A stretch of 64,000 bases of DNA, taken from positions 451 to 64,450 of the forward strand of contig BLJB01000088.1 of assembly GCA_013423325.1 (NCBI GenBank), in the 5' to 3' direction. The notes below the pieces were generated by a model that saw nothing but the letters and a program-made list of their open reading frames with translations, was not told the DNA's origin and ran no database searches. Source of the DNA: Usnea hakonensis (Eukaryota > Ascomycota > Lecanoromycetes > Lecanorales > Parmeliaceae). Positions 21,303 to 33,303 of the stretch are shown here, piece by piece (position 1 is the stretch's first letter; each line of letters opens with the position of its first letter). Position numbers and translations under genes: made by a program.

Positions 21303-23499
21303 ATGAGCGACCGTCAACTAGTATCGACAGATTTTCAGTCAAAGAACTTCAATGATGACAAAGGCCCTGAGCACGATAGGGCTGGTGGTAGTAGAGTTGC
21401 TGGCGCCAATGGTCATACAACAGGGGGAAAGTCATCTGCTGTGATGGAGGAAGATGAGCCTACTGAAGAAGAGCTAGCGACCCTGCGAAAAGTCTCAGAT
21501 AATTTGCCCTGGTCCGCCTTTATCGTGGCAATGGTGGAATTGTGCGAAAGATTCACGTACTACGGTCTCTCCGGGCCATTCCAAAATTACATACAGTATC
21601 ACCCTCACGATTCACCCATTCGTGGAGGCATTGGTACAGCTCTCCAATCGCGTACAGTACGAATGAATTCAGGAACTGAACACTCACAGGTTTGGGCCAA
21701 ACCGGGGCGACAGCTCTGACCAACTGTAAGTGCTTCATCATCGACTCTGTCGTGGTGTGGCTAATCAAAACATTCTGTAGTCTTTACGTTCTGGTGCTAT
21801 GTATGGTCTCACTGAAACCCTACTGGACTGTAAGTATCTTAATACTAATATTCTTACAGGGGACGCCGGTTCTTGGTGCCATAGTGTCGGATCAGTACCT
21901 CGGCAAGTATAAGACAATTTTATATTCTGCATACATCTATGCGGTTGGAGTCCTTATACTTTTCTGCACTTCCCTACCCTCGGCAATCGAACATGGTGCA
22001 GCCTTGCCTGGCCTAATTGCAGCAATGGTAAAGACCCTTCCACATTGCTCTCCTTCATGACAGACCTTGACATCCGCTGAACAATTGGTAGGCGTTCATT
22101 GGACTCGGTACTGGTGGCATTAAGTCGAACGTAAGCCCCTTAGTCGCAGAACAGTACCGTCAAACTAGAATGAAAACCCGACTCCTAAAGAGTGGTGAGA
22201 CGGTCATCGTCGACCCCACAATTACCATTCAGCGGATTTACATGGTGAAACCCTCGTTCGATTCTCAACCTTGTCATACGCTAAAATCGAAACAGATCTT
22301 CTATCTGTGCATCAACTTGGGCTGTCTATCACCTGTTGCTACTACAGAGATGGAACAAAAGATCGGATTCTGGCCGGCGTATCTTCTCTGTCTCTGCGTC
22401 TTTGCCATTGGAATTTCCATTTTGATCGCAGGGGAGAAACTCTACGTAGTCCATCCTCCACAGGGTTCGATAATCACCAACGCGTTTAGAGCAATGTGGA
22501 TTGGCTTGAGAAGTGGAGGCAACATGGGTGAGTCGACAGCTACTGCCTCTTCAGAACATGGCCTATCTGTCGCTGACAATGTTGCAGATGCGGCGAAACC
22601 CTCGTACCAAGATGAGTGCGGACGCAAGTACAAAACGTCGTGGAATGACTTCTATGTAGACGAGCTCAAGCGTGGGCTTTCGGCTTGTCGAGTCTTTCTT
22701 TTGTATCCGATATACTGGGTTTCCTTTTCGCAAATGAACAATAACATGGTCTCACAAGGTAATAAAGATCTCAAACCTCATTGATGAAGCATAGGACATT
22801 GTTGACATGATACCAGCTGGCACCATGCAACTCCATGGCATTCCCAACGACATCATGCAGAATATCAATACTCTCACTGTCATTTTTCTGATCCCTATCT
22901 TCGACCGCCTTCTCTACCCTGGTCTCCGTAAGATTGGTATACCATTTCGACCGATCACTCGCATTGCGTGGGGCTTCGTCTTCGGTGCACTCGGCATGGC
23001 ATATGCAGCCATTGTGCAGTATTTGATCTACTCTTCTCCACCATGCTACAATGCTCCCCTTGCTTGCGACACTTCGCACACGCCCAACCAGATTCACGTA
23101 GCGGTCCAAACGCCGGTTTATCTCCTCATGTCAATATCAGAAACGCTGGCTAGCATCACGGGATTAGAATATGCTTTCACTCAAGCGCCACAATCCATGA
23201 AGTCGTTTGTCATGTCCATCTTTCTTCTGCAGTCCGCATTCGGATCGGCACTCGGGATCGCACTCGCACCGTTTGCCAAGGATCCGAGGTTGGTATGGAT
23301 GTATATTGGGCTTTGTTTTGCTACTCTCGTCGCCGCTGGGTTCTTCTGGTATTGTTTCAACCATCTGAATGCAACTGAGGTATCGATGAAGGCGCTTGAG
23401 AATAAGGTTGGAAGTGCCGTTAGTCTCCATGAGGTTGGAGCTACAGAAGATCTAAGCCAGGGCAGGCATAGGGCTGCTACCAGTAGGGCTGAAGCTTGA
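21303..23499 (+). CDS. PTR2: POT/PTR2-type proton-coupled peptide transporter
   Basis: Eight exons (21303-21633, 21690-21725, 21781-21800, 21860-22027, 22092-22244, 22296-22527, 22588-22758, 22817-23499) give 597 residues with phases matching throughout; exons 2 and 3 are 36 and 20 nt. It imports di- and tripeptides across the plasma membrane driven by protons. The family marks are all visible: the proton-coupling ELCERFTYYG, the GIGLGQTGATALTNFFTFWCY loop split by three introns, the PTR signature around GAIVSDQYLGKYKTI, the second signature FYLCINLGCLS, and AAKPSYQ...DELKRGLSACRVF with PIYW. The hydrophilic N-terminus (about 75 residues) and the long central loop are normal for fungal PTR2. 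The 60-nt sixth intron is stop-free, but its removal restores the usual NMDAAKP join. Confidence 0.95.
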
Positions 23500-25601
23500 G
23501 AATACACGTTGAGCTAGTGTTGCTGTGATTGTAACGACTTAGGAAATTTGCGACAGTGTGACGGTGGGAACGAGAGCAAGGAGGTCTTTTGAATTGTCTC
23601 GAGATTCCGTAGAGGTCCGTTTCTGGACGATTAGGGTGTAATCAGGCTCTCTGCCGGAGTGGTCGACTTGGAGAAGAGTTGCGACGAGGGAGATATAAAT
23701 TGCCTCTAGTGGCTCACAAGGTAATGCTTGCAGTAAAATGACTCGTTAGAAGCTTGAAGATGCTTCGTTTGAAATATTTTCTGGCTGTATTTTGGTACTC
23801 CGTACTGTACAGAAAAAATCTCGATTGATCTTATATGGAAAAAGCCGATCTGTCTTACAAATCCTTATCATGATCAATAAGATCTCGATCTATTTGGAAC
23901 ACAGCGCCCACCCACACCACCACCACCACCACCACACACCACAACTAGCCATGATAAGTGCCATCACTAAGTAGCCCACGTGCCCCGGAAGTACGACCAT
24001 TCATTCCACCAACGCCCTCCCTCCTCCGTCTGGAGATGGATAATATCCCAGATTCAGCGATTTTCTTCCCCCTTTGTGGCCGCTCGCTGGTTCAATTGGT
24101 AAAGCAATACTTCTCTTCTACGTCGGAGTACCTGCTAGTAGCTTTCACTACTCTCGTTGGGAAGGTTTGTGTTATTGCGATATGAGTTTGGGGACGAGGT
24201 CGTGTTTTGGTTGCTGGTGGGTGGGGAAGTGAGCGGGTGTTGTTTGTTGATTGGGTCGGTGGGCTAGCTTGGGTTGGGTCTGTGATGAGATAGAGAGATG
24301 GATGGGGTGGAGGGTGGTGTGGGGATAGTGTGAGGGTTGTGGATGGATGAGGGGGGAAGGGTGTTGTGTCCTGGATATGATGTTGGGAGAAGAAGAGGAA
24401 ATGAAAAGAGGGAGATGGGAATGGCTTGGAGATGGTTAGTATGGGAATTTGGTGAGGATATGGAAAGGGGTTGCTCTGAGAGGAGTATAACGATATCGGA
24501 AAGTTGGAGGAATGTTTGGGTGGAGAAATCTGGGCTTGGATATTGAATAATTTAAGCTAGCGTGATTATTTCTCGATGTGGAGGGAATTAGGAAGATGAG
24601 GTTTCGTGTTGCGGCCAAGGAATCGAATCTGTGATGATGGGTCTCAAGTGCCTGCGTGCTCGTTGCTTGTAGGTTTCAGGGCAGTATAGGCTACACTTTT
24701 TGCAGGACCTTTTTAGCTTGTGAGGGAAGATTGTGTTCGAAGAACAGCTCAGCAAAAGTGAAAATGTAAAATTTTCCAATGGTGTTGGGAGCATACGCCG
24801 CTTTTATCTTCCTTTGACTTCTCGGCATAACTTGAGGACTTAGACAATTTTGGCCGACGGAAGCGCCAGTCAACGCCCTCCTAGTGCTATCAGGATTGCT
24901 GCCGTTTTTTTCAATCAGGATAATCATTTCTTGATTGCAAATCGTGCCTTTGCAATATTTGGTCTATGTGTATCAACCCCTCAGGTACGGCTTTGATGCG
25001 CTTACCACGCTCTCACTCGCCTTAGTTCAGAGGCTCCGAGCCGAGATCCCGTTTTATTGCTGATATGTGAGAAATCTGGCGGCTTATTGCATCTTCACGT
25101 TCAAGTGTACGATGCCAGGGTCTTTCTCATCTTTCGGCTATGGACAATTGGAATATGCGGGATCTAGACACGGGCTCGAGCGGACTCTTGCTTCAGTCTC
25201 GGGGTGTTTATTACATATGCGGTCTTTTTGGGTGTGTTATATCAGGGCATATTGCGGTAGGCGGTGCTTTCAATGGACGGGTCGCTTGCTCAATCTACAA
25301 AATTTCTATTGCGAGTGTGGCCTTTTTGGGCCTATTGCCATAAGAGCATTCGAGCATCGGGCGACTCGTAAGGTGGTGAGGTGAGTGGTGAGACGAGTGG
25401 TGGGGCGAGTGGTGGGCTGGTGCTGGAGTGAGTGGTGAGGTAAGGGTGAGGTGCGTGTCGCGATTGTGAGCCATGGAGAGATACATTCAGCGAGGTACTA
25501 ATTTGCATGTACTGTTGGTGACACGGCATCTCGGCTGGGTGTTACCCCACATTGTTGGCGGTGGTGATCCGTGGTAGAGGCCTTTTTACCCATATCCCGA
25601 C
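23500..25601. other. Intergenic, G/T-rich in part, with simple repeats
   Basis: Holds a dispersed repeat at 23787-23836, a CAC-type microsatellite at about 23908-23940, a G/T-rich stretch at 24190-24560 and a degenerate GAGTGGTG array at about 25375-25445. Short frames overlap all of these and none looks coding. Confidence 0.5.
23787..23836 (+). repeat. Dispersed 50-bp repeat, copy 1
   Basis: Matches 28658-28716 almost perfectly over gtatttt-gtactccgtac and over agaaaaaatctcgattgatc, lacking only a 9-base segment (ctaaagtac) present in the other copy. Starts with the recurrent TACTCCGTAC word. Confidence 0.85.
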
Positions 25602-28047
25602 TCAGTCCACCGACTCAACACTTCTCCGCGAGATAAAAGGCGACGGGAGCTCCTCCGGAGAGATCGATCCGTGCGACCGACCGATCTCCCGAGAGGCAAT
25701 ATGACTCTGCGACCCAAAACTCCTCCGCGAAGTAAAAGACGACTGCAGCTCCTCCGTAGAGATCGATTGGTGCGACCGATTCATCTCCTGAGTGACAATC
25801 AAGCTCTGCTCGTCCTCCTCCACCCGCCGTCTCTCCATCAGCTCCACCGACCGGTCTGCGTCCGTGTTTGAACCGCCCGTAGTAGTAGCAGCTACGCCAT
25901 CAGCGCCCCCAGTCAAATTCAAGCGAGCGTCTTTGAGATGTTTTGGGAGCGGATCACGACCAAAACCATCGTGTTCCTTGTCCAGGACGTCGGTGCTCAA
26001 GTCTGCTGTGCGGGCGACGCGGATGATGGTGGAGAAGTTGTTGCTGTAGGAGGCACCGTTCAAGAGAAGGACGATGATGCCTGCGATGGCGGCGAGAGTG
26101 GTGAAGAAAATCGAGAGCCCGTATGCGATCCAAAGGGTTTCTCGATCGTAAGTGTAGATGTTGTGGTAAGTGGGGAGGGAGACGTTGGTTAATCTCTGGG
26201 GAGCAAAGGGAGAAGAGTAGTTTGGTCTAGATAGAAGTTATTTCAGCGAATGTTCTTGTTAAACCACTCGCTAGGGCTTACTGTAAATAAGGGTCCGCAA
26301 GTAAGCTAATAGTGAAATTCTGGAATAAGCGCTCTAAGGTCGATTTGAGATGAAATTCGCTGTCAGATGGATTTGAATTTCCTAGACCTGTATAAGCCCA
26401 TCCTGTGCTGTTGGAAATAATGGTCAGGAAGTCATTGTCACTGTCATCGAATCTCCCCCAACTTTGGAGGAAAGTAAGCTCCTTTGTCGTCGCTAGTACT
26501 GTCCTTATAATTGACGTCCTATTGTCCACAAACCCATCCTGGCTCTGTATAAAACCGAGCACGAGTTGATTGAATGCAGCCATTATTCCTTGGTACGATA
26601 GCTGACGGATGCTATCCAAGTCGAAGACACAGGGCCCAAAGCGGGGATCTCCATATCCAGGAAGCGCTGAAAATGTGGAGCAATTTGCCGGCAGTAGTGA
26701 GAGGTCGGGATAGGTATCCCATTGTGGAGGACCCAAAAAGTAGCCAGTACTGTTTATTAACGTAGAATTGCCTGTCATGTTGGATGATACATGGATATTC
26801 TGTGCGCCACCCGAATAGTTAAAGTCCACCGAATAAGACGTGTTGACCATGTCGCATCGAAGAAGCGTTGAGTTTACGTAGTATTGAGCTGCAGTACCTC
26901 CGCTGCAATTGGTACCCGGGTCCGTAATTTCATGCATCATCTGGATCTCACAGCCGGGTCCAGTCACGGGATAAAGCACCCCTTTGAAATCCGTGACTTC
27001 TGGGAATGTTGCAATAAAAAATGACGCAGAGCCATTCGTTGGTAAGAAAGCAGTCTGAGGGCCCACTACCGGAGCATCAGATGTATAATTGAAAAGAAAG
27101 GGTAGATTGTTGTTGGCAGGTTGAAAATCAGGTATCCCGTCATCAGGAAGACCATTAAGGATTTCTTCACCGTCTGACCACGGTACCCAGGACAAGAAAG
27201 CATAGAAGTCAGGATTTGATTGATCGAGGGCATTCCAGATGTTAATCCACGTCCTATCTCGGTCCGTCTTGTCGACATCGTGGCATTGTAGGGCGGGCCC
27301 CCAAAAGTCAAGACTCCATGTTGCATTGGATGCCGGGGCGGAGATAGGAATGATCTGACCAAGTCCCATGACAGCCAAGGCAATATGCTGTACAGACTGG
27401 CTGGGTCCATTCCACACAAATGTAGATGTGTTGTTATCACCAGTTATAGCCGATATTGGTGCAACGTAATTCAAGGTAGCAAAATCGAATTGCGGGACTT
27501 GAAGCATTGAGCTAAGGATCTCGTGCGCATTCTCTACTGAAAGAGTTGCAGGTGGGAAAATAGTTGCAATCGGGATACACCTATGTTCCACAGCGAGTTC
27601 ATTAGTCAGAGATGTCAGCTAGCAGTGAGATGGAGCGACATACCAAAAGATAAGAGCTATGAACACGAGGAAGGGATACTTCCACCCGATCTTCAAATTG
27701 AACAAGTTCAATACATTCTCAATGCCGGAGTACGCCCAGTCCAGCTCTGTGATGGTGGGTCTCTTATTGGTACCCTTGATGCTTCTCCAGAAGAATTGGA
27801 CGTATATCGTAGACAGGGCAATGGAGAGGAACATTTTGACCAAGAAGGCTAATGCTATTCCCACAGAGGTATTAAATTGCTGTTCAGGCAACTGCTTCCC
27901 CGCAAGAGCATAGTATCCTATTGGTACAGCCTTGCCATGAAGCTCAGCGTAGAAGATATGATGCCCTAAGGCAAGCAAAACTCCCATAAGAAGCGCAAGT
28001 ATTATAGTCGTTGGTGCTAGCCAATGTACCGCTTTGAGGTGAGACAT
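25602..28047 (-). CDS. Large fungal membrane glycoprotein (formylmethionine deformylase-like family)
   Basis: Three reverse-strand exons, 28047-27644, 27580-26282 and 26226-25602, give 775 residues; both introns (63 and 55 nt) have good donors (GTATGT, GTAAGC) and TAG acceptors, and phases agree. The N-terminus has three or four TM helices (WLAPTTIILALLMGVLLALG, VGIALAFLVKMFLSIAL, YPFLVFIALIFW), followed by a long extracellular-type domain with many N-glycosylation sites and Cys (NCSGGTAAQYYVNSTLLRC, LLPANCSTF). A last TM helix (GLSIFFTTLAAIAGIIVLLL) precedes a hydrophilic tail containing a near-duplicated RSHxSISxEELxSxFxSRRS segment. Fungal databases often label this family formylmethionine deformylase-like, but no deformylase metal motif (HEXXH) is seen, so I treat it as a membrane protein of unknown role. 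Confidence 0.9.
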
Positions 28048-28882
28048 ATTAAAGGCAACAATTGTTCTGGACTAAAGAGGATCAGATGAGTTGGCGATGA
28101 GAATCGATCAGAATGTTTTGCCAGCTCTCTTAAGCATGAAACGTACTTGTACTCGTTGCCAGTATGTTGTAGCCTTGCGAAAGATAACATGCAGGGGCTG
28201 CTTCATCCGATACCGATCTTCCCGAGTATGCATGACGTTTCCTGCGTGATCGCGGACAACGCTGACCGATTACACGAGGCACAAACCTTTGTGTATCTGT
28301 TTTACTTCCTGCCTTGTCTGACCACGCATATTTTGAAACATATTCGCCGATGTCTTCGGATGAGAGCTGTGGGGGCAAGGGAAACACGCATGTTCTTGTG
28401 CTGCAGAAACAAAACCGCGCCTTGCACAACCGGACATTTCTTGCTTCGTTTCCTCTATTTATATCTGCCCATTAGATGGGGGGAAATTTCACATCAATTA
28501 TGACAAACAAGCTCTGGTGGTCTCATCGAAATTGACAAGGTCTAGCTTCGAATAATGCTGATCCATATTATTTTCCATTGATAAAACCAAATTCGGATTA
28601 GCGTGAAGAAGTTGCCGAGGCTAAAGACTCTCTGAAAAAACCTTAAATGTCCTACTCGTATTTTTGTACTCCGTACCTAAAGTACTGTGCAGAAAAAATC
28701 TCGATTGATCTTATATTCAGGGCATTACTGTTTCATTATCTGACATGCAAGCCTAGGACTCAACGAGCTTCGCCACAAGAGAGCAGATCCATCCTCCTCT
28801 TCCGCATTATCATCCCACTGCATCCAATCCTCTTCCCGCCCCACTCATACTCTACATGCATTTCTCTTCCCCCACATAAGAA
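28048..28882. other. Divergent intergenic region with dispersed repeat
   Basis: Shared upstream region of the reverse-strand membrane protein and forward MET2. It contains the second copy of the dispersed repeat. A forward frame at 28147-28503 has no ATG-led domain. Confidence 0.5.
28658..28716 (+). repeat. Dispersed repeat, copy 2
   Basis: 59-bp relative of 23787-23836, carrying TACTCCGTAC and the extra ctaaagtac. Located about 170 bases upstream of the MET2 start. Confidence 0.85.
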
Positions 28883-30533
28883 ATGACCGCAGAAGGATTC
28901 GAGTCTAGTGACGCGTCTCGGGCTCAGCCCCTCCGTCAGTATCAACTCCAATCACTTTACCCTCTGAGCACCGTGTGCTAAATCCCGTAGAGAGAGCCTC
29001 AAGCCAGCCCGAGAACCCTTTCGCCGCTCTCATCCCAGATCAGCACATCGCCATCGTACCCTCCTTTACCCTCGAGTCTGGAGTCACTCTCCGCAATGTC
29101 CCCATCGCATACAGTACTCGTGGGAAGCTGTCTACAAAAGGAAATAACGCCTTGGTCATATGCCATGCTCTATCTGGGAGCGCTGATGTGGCTGACTGGT
29201 GGGGTCCACTGATGGGAGGGCCTGGTAAAGCGTTCGATACTACACGGTTTTACGTTGTCTGCTTGAATAGCTTGGGAAGTCCATACGGGAGTGGCAGTCC
29301 AGTCACCTATGTGGACGGCGATGCCAACCGCGAGCGCTACGGCCCCGAGTTTCCCTTAACCACGATTCGCGACGATGTCAAGTACGTGTTCGTTATCTGA
29401 CTCCACCATCATTTCTGACATACGTCAGCATACATAAGCGGGTTCTCGATGATCTGGGGGTCAAACAGATCGCAGCAGCTATTGGCGGGTCTATGGGAGG
29501 CATGCTGGTTCTCGAATACGCTTACTTCGGCCCCGACTACATTCGAGCAATCGTGCCAATAGCAACTTCAAGCCGCCACAGCGCCTGGGGTATCAGCTGG
29601 GGTGAGGCGCAGCGGCAGAGCATATATTGCGACCCCAAATACGAAGATGGTTATTACGCTTTTGACGACCCACCAGAAGCAGGGCTTAGGGCCGCTCGCA
29701 TGGCTGCGTTGTTGACGTACAGAAGTCGCGATTCTTTCGAGTCAAGGTTTGGAAGAAACATACCAGATCCCTCGCGGAAGCAAGCCATCAATGACAGTCA
29801 GCGATCATCGGACTCCTCGAACGAGCACTGGGTGGTGCACAATGACGGTCACTACAGCTCTCGCACGACTCGGCCGTGCCCTGTCCGGGAAATGGCCCCA
29901 CCCCCTTCTACACCTGAACTACATGCTCCGCAGTCTACAGCGCCCGAAACTACTCCTCGGTTCACTGACCCCCAGTTTAATGGGGCGACATCCTTCGTGC
30001 CATCCACCCCACCAAGACCACTCACAGATCGCCAACGCGCGACAACCAAATTCTCCGCTCAACAATATCTACGTTATCAGGGAGAAAAGTTTGTCAAACG
30101 TTTTGACGGCAATTGCTACATTGCTATTACACGGAAGCTGGACACACATGACGTCTCTAGGTACCGTGTACCCCCAGACACACGCGACCCAGTCGCAGTG
30201 GCACTGTCACAGATCAAGCAGCCAGCCCTTGTGATCGGCATAGAGAGCGACGGGTTGTTCACATTCGCAGAACAGCAAGAGATTGCAGCCGCGATACCAG
30301 ACTCACGACTGCGGACCATTGATAGTCCAGAAGGCCATGATGCATTCCTGCTGCAATTCGAGCAGACGAACAAGCACATTCTAGAATTCTTCCATGAGGT
30401 GCTTCCAGATATCATGGGGGCGCCGGGGCTCATTTCGCATGACGATATGGGTGACGAGTCGCAGGATCTTACGAAAGTGACGAAGAATAGCACGTTTGGC
30501 GAAGCGGAGGTTGGCGATATAACGGCTTGGTAG
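28883..30533 (+). CDS. MET2: Homoserine O-acetyltransferase
   Basis: Three exons, 28883-28934, 28991-29381 and 29429-30533, give 515 residues; the short first exon (MTAEGFESSDASRAQPL) joins at phase 1 through GTCAGT...CCGTAG, and the second intron is GTACGT...GTCAG. The enzyme acetylates L-homoserine with acetyl-CoA, the committed step to methionine through O-acetylhomoserine. It is an alpha/beta hydrolase fold: nucleophile Ser at about 169 in GGSMGGM, Asp at about 422 in IESDGLF and His at about 451 in EGHDAF. ALSGSADVADWWGPLMGG is the typical oxyanion and substrate loop. A low-complexity Pro/Thr insertion of about 80 residues (PPPSTPELHAP) between the core halves is typical of fungal MET2. 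Cytosolic. No linked methionine gene is present. Confidence 0.95.
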
Positions 30534-32187
30534 AAGGACATACTTGTGCCGTCGAAGACGGTGCCGTTCTTTAGAAGTATGCAGGCCTTCATCAAGAGAA
30601 TCATTGCCTCGGATTCCATACCACATGAACATATGCCTTGATCACATGCATGTCGCTTTTGTCGAAAATAACAAGAACTGCTTTGCGCCTCTTGTCCAAA
30701 TTTGATTTGGAGGAAGGCTCAGGTCAGTAAGTCCATATCTCTAACAACACTTGTGGCGCGATATCATGCACTGACGATGTAATTTTGCTCTGGACAGAGT
30801 GAGAAAGATTCAGCGCTTTATCATTGTTTTCGGAAATTGTCTCCGAAGCATGGCTACCTATCAAAGCAACATTAGGCTAGAATTCCGTAGCGCGCCGTCT
30901 GACGGCATTGAGTATCCGCTTCTCCTTCTCTGCCGTCTCGGTGGCCATTGTATCGGGTACAAGCCAGTCGAGTTTTGGAGGCGCCGCTTTTTCCGTGCTG
31001 CATAGGTACTTAGCACCGCCTGTGTGGCGTGAGAGCAAGGAAGTTTCATGGCACCCACAATAGAAATCTTTGGCGAAAGGATTTCGAATTCACGCTGAAG
31101 AGTGTTTTCTGAGATGGTTTGGGTGATGAGGAGACCCTATATTTGAGGGTGAAGTAATCCTTGCGGTGGCGCTTGGAGAAGGGAGACAGCATCGTAGCCT
31201 CATTTCTTCTCATGGGCGTCGTTTTCATTATGTTCCAGACTTTCTATTACTTCAACGGTTGCCTCTTGTTCATAGACGATACAGTGGCCTTGTCGACATT
31301 AACCAGGCGCCAGGACCAGTGCGCATGCTCTACATACTGTGCCCGTGATCAGTATGCATGTGCTCAGGATCCGAGACTTGAGGGACAGGAATCCCCCTTT
31401 TTCTTGAGGCTAATTTGAAAGGGGGGAAGGGATGAGTGGAGGTGGTTGACCGAGGTTGAAACATTTGCCAGCGCTTAATTTTTAATTTCTCGGCCCATCG
31501 GCCGCTACCTCATCTCCCACCAGTCACCACACCACTCGTATCAAAATATCAAATACCTAAGTATCCAATTCAAATCTACACAAAATGTGCCCCTTCTTTA
31601 CATGTGGATTGATAGATTTACGTGTCCCAATTTGTTTCATCTTCTATCAATTTGGAATTAGCCAATCGATCCCCTTTTTTTTTCTTGTAACATAAAATCC
31701 AAGGTCGCAATTATCAAAAAAAAGTGTGACCCCTTTCCTTTTTTGAAACATTCATGAACATGCTCGTACCCTATTGTTCATACATGTCAATAACACTTTC
31801 ATTCACTCATCCGGCTCTCTCTCTCTCTCTCCCTCTCCCTCTCTCTATTCACTCTCTTCACTCTCTTTCCCCAGAGTAAGCCAGCCACACAATAACGAGG
31901 ACAATGAATTCATTGTAGTCACTTTCTTTCACTCTCTTTCATTCTTTTCACGTGGCGCAAAGCCATTTCACACTCCTTTACATCCTGCCACACTGTACAG
32001 CTGTGCTGCCCAACAATCATTGTCAACCTTACTACCACTTTCTTCCACTTCATAGGTCAACCAGTGCCTACAATCACGGTTCCACGACACTTGCCAACAG
32101 TGCCCAAACTCCAGCTGCAGACTCTCATTCAGCTCAGCATCACCGTTCTGTGAGCTTCTCCCACTGCATCTCAGTATCTCTACTACC
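30534..32187. other. Intergenic with pyrimidine-rich leader
   Basis: No domain is seen in the short frames. About 31720-32187 is strongly pyrimidine-rich on the + strand, with CT microsatellite at 31816-31850, typical of a long fungal promoter/5' leader ahead of the glucanase gene. Confidence 0.5.
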
Positions 32188-33303
32188 ATGCATCTCTCTC
32201 TTCCAACATTAGCCCTTGTGGCGTTTGCCTTTGAGGGTGTCTATGCCTACCCCGCGCAAAGCCTTTTTCACCGCAAAAACAGGCGCGATGACTATGCCGG
32301 CGTCAACTGGAACGACCCTGCTCTCTACAAGAACGTGGACTGGACTACCGTCAATTATGGTGGTGGTTCCACTCCGGCCTCGACCCCGGCTGCAGCACCA
32401 GCACCAGCACCAGCTCCAGCTCCAGCACCCGTTGCGACTCCCGCGCAGGCTGCGCCCGTTGCCGAGTCCTCGCCTTCTCCCCCACCTGCCGCGAATCAAG
32501 CATCAACAACCAGCAGCACCGACACCAGCAGTGACAGTAACTCAGGCACCACCAGCGGCTCCGGAAAGCGTGGTCTTGCCTACAACCCTAGCTCGGGGAA
32601 TCTCGACATATGGGCAGGCTACAGTCAACTGTCTTGGGGCTACAATTGGGACGACACGCCTCAAGGCCTCCCTTCTAAATTCCAATACGTCCCCACTCTT
32701 TGGGGCCCGGCCTCCATTCACTCCAACAATTGGGACTCCGCCGTCAAAGCAGCAACCTCGGGTTCCGGGACCAACTATCTCATGTCATTCAACGAACCCG
32801 ACAATGTGGGCCAGGCGAACATGGACGTCGGTTCCGCCGTCGCGGGCTTCAACCAGTATATGAAACCCTACGCCAGCGACACCGTCTTGCTCGGCTCGCC
32901 CAGCGTCACCAATGCCGCTGGCACCAACAGCGCCGGAATCCCCCAGGGCCTCGACTGGCTTTCCCCCTTCCTCCAACAATGCACTGGCTGTCCCGTCTCC
33001 TTTGTCCCGATCCACTGGTACGGCTGCCAAAACGGCTGCCCCGTCGACGCCGACGTCAGCGATTTCAAATCCCATGTCCAGTCGGCGATCCAGGCCGCGG
33101 TTAATCCGGCGACGGGGAAGAATGTGCCCGTGTGGGTGACGGAGTTTCAGTCGTTTACGGACCCGGAGGGGTTTTTGGGGGAGGTGTTGCCCTGGCTGGA
33201 TGGGGAGGGGGGGGTGGAGAGGTATGCTTATTTTATGGCTACGGATGGGATTTTGGTGAGTGGGGGGGCGGTGAATGCGGTGGGGGCCAAGTACGCTTCG
33301 TAG
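32188..33303 (+). CDS. GH128 (Asl1-type) secreted beta-1,3-glucanase
   Basis: Single exon, 371 residues, secreted. Signal peptide MHLSLPTLALVAFAFEGVYA, a WNDP/WTTVNYGGG segment, a Pro/Ala repeat linker (APAPAPAPA) and a Ser/Thr linker, then a KR site (about 127-128) and the catalytic domain beginning GLAYN. The GH128 TIM-barrel residues are visible: FNEPDN (acid/base, about E203), HWYGC (about 277-280) and VTEFQ (nucleophile, about E319). These enzymes cut beta-1,3-glucan and take part in wall remodelling, spore wall function or attack on other fungi. Coding-strand base use changes from C-rich to G-rich near 33100, and the G-rich bias continues into the 3' flank. Confidence 0.93.
   Translation: MHLSLPTLALVAFAFEGVYAYPAQSLFHRKNRRDDYAGVNWNDPALYKNVDWTTVNYGGGSTPASTPAAAPAPAPAPAPAPVATPAQAAPVAESSPSPPPAANQASTTSSTDTSSDSNSGTTSGSGKRGLAYNPSSGNLDIWAGYSQLSWGYNWDDTPQGLPSKFQYVPTLWGPASIHSNNWDSAVKAATSGSGTNYLMSFNEPDNVGQANMDVGSAVAGFNQYMKPYASDTVLLGSPSVTNAAGTNSAGIPQGLDWLSPFLQQCTGCPVSFVPIHWYGCQNGCPVDADVSDFKSHVQSAIQAAVNPATGKNVPVWVTEFQSFTDPEGFLGEVLPWLDGEGGVERYAYFMATDGILVSGGAVNAVGAKYAS

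Noticed and set aside
24060..24115. tRNA-like stretch (cgctggttcaattggtaaagc)
   Set aside because: No cloverleaf can be folded and the B-box pattern GGTTCGANTCC is not matched.
25602..28047. Peptide deformylase function for the membrane glycoprotein
   Set aside because: The database name exists for the family, but no HEXXH metal motif or deformylase fold signature is visible; the protein is multi-TM and glycosylated.
32216..32863. 215-codon second forward frame in the GH128 gene
   Set aside because: Pro/Arg-rich shadow created by GC-rich codons; the GH128 frame carries both catalytic motifs.
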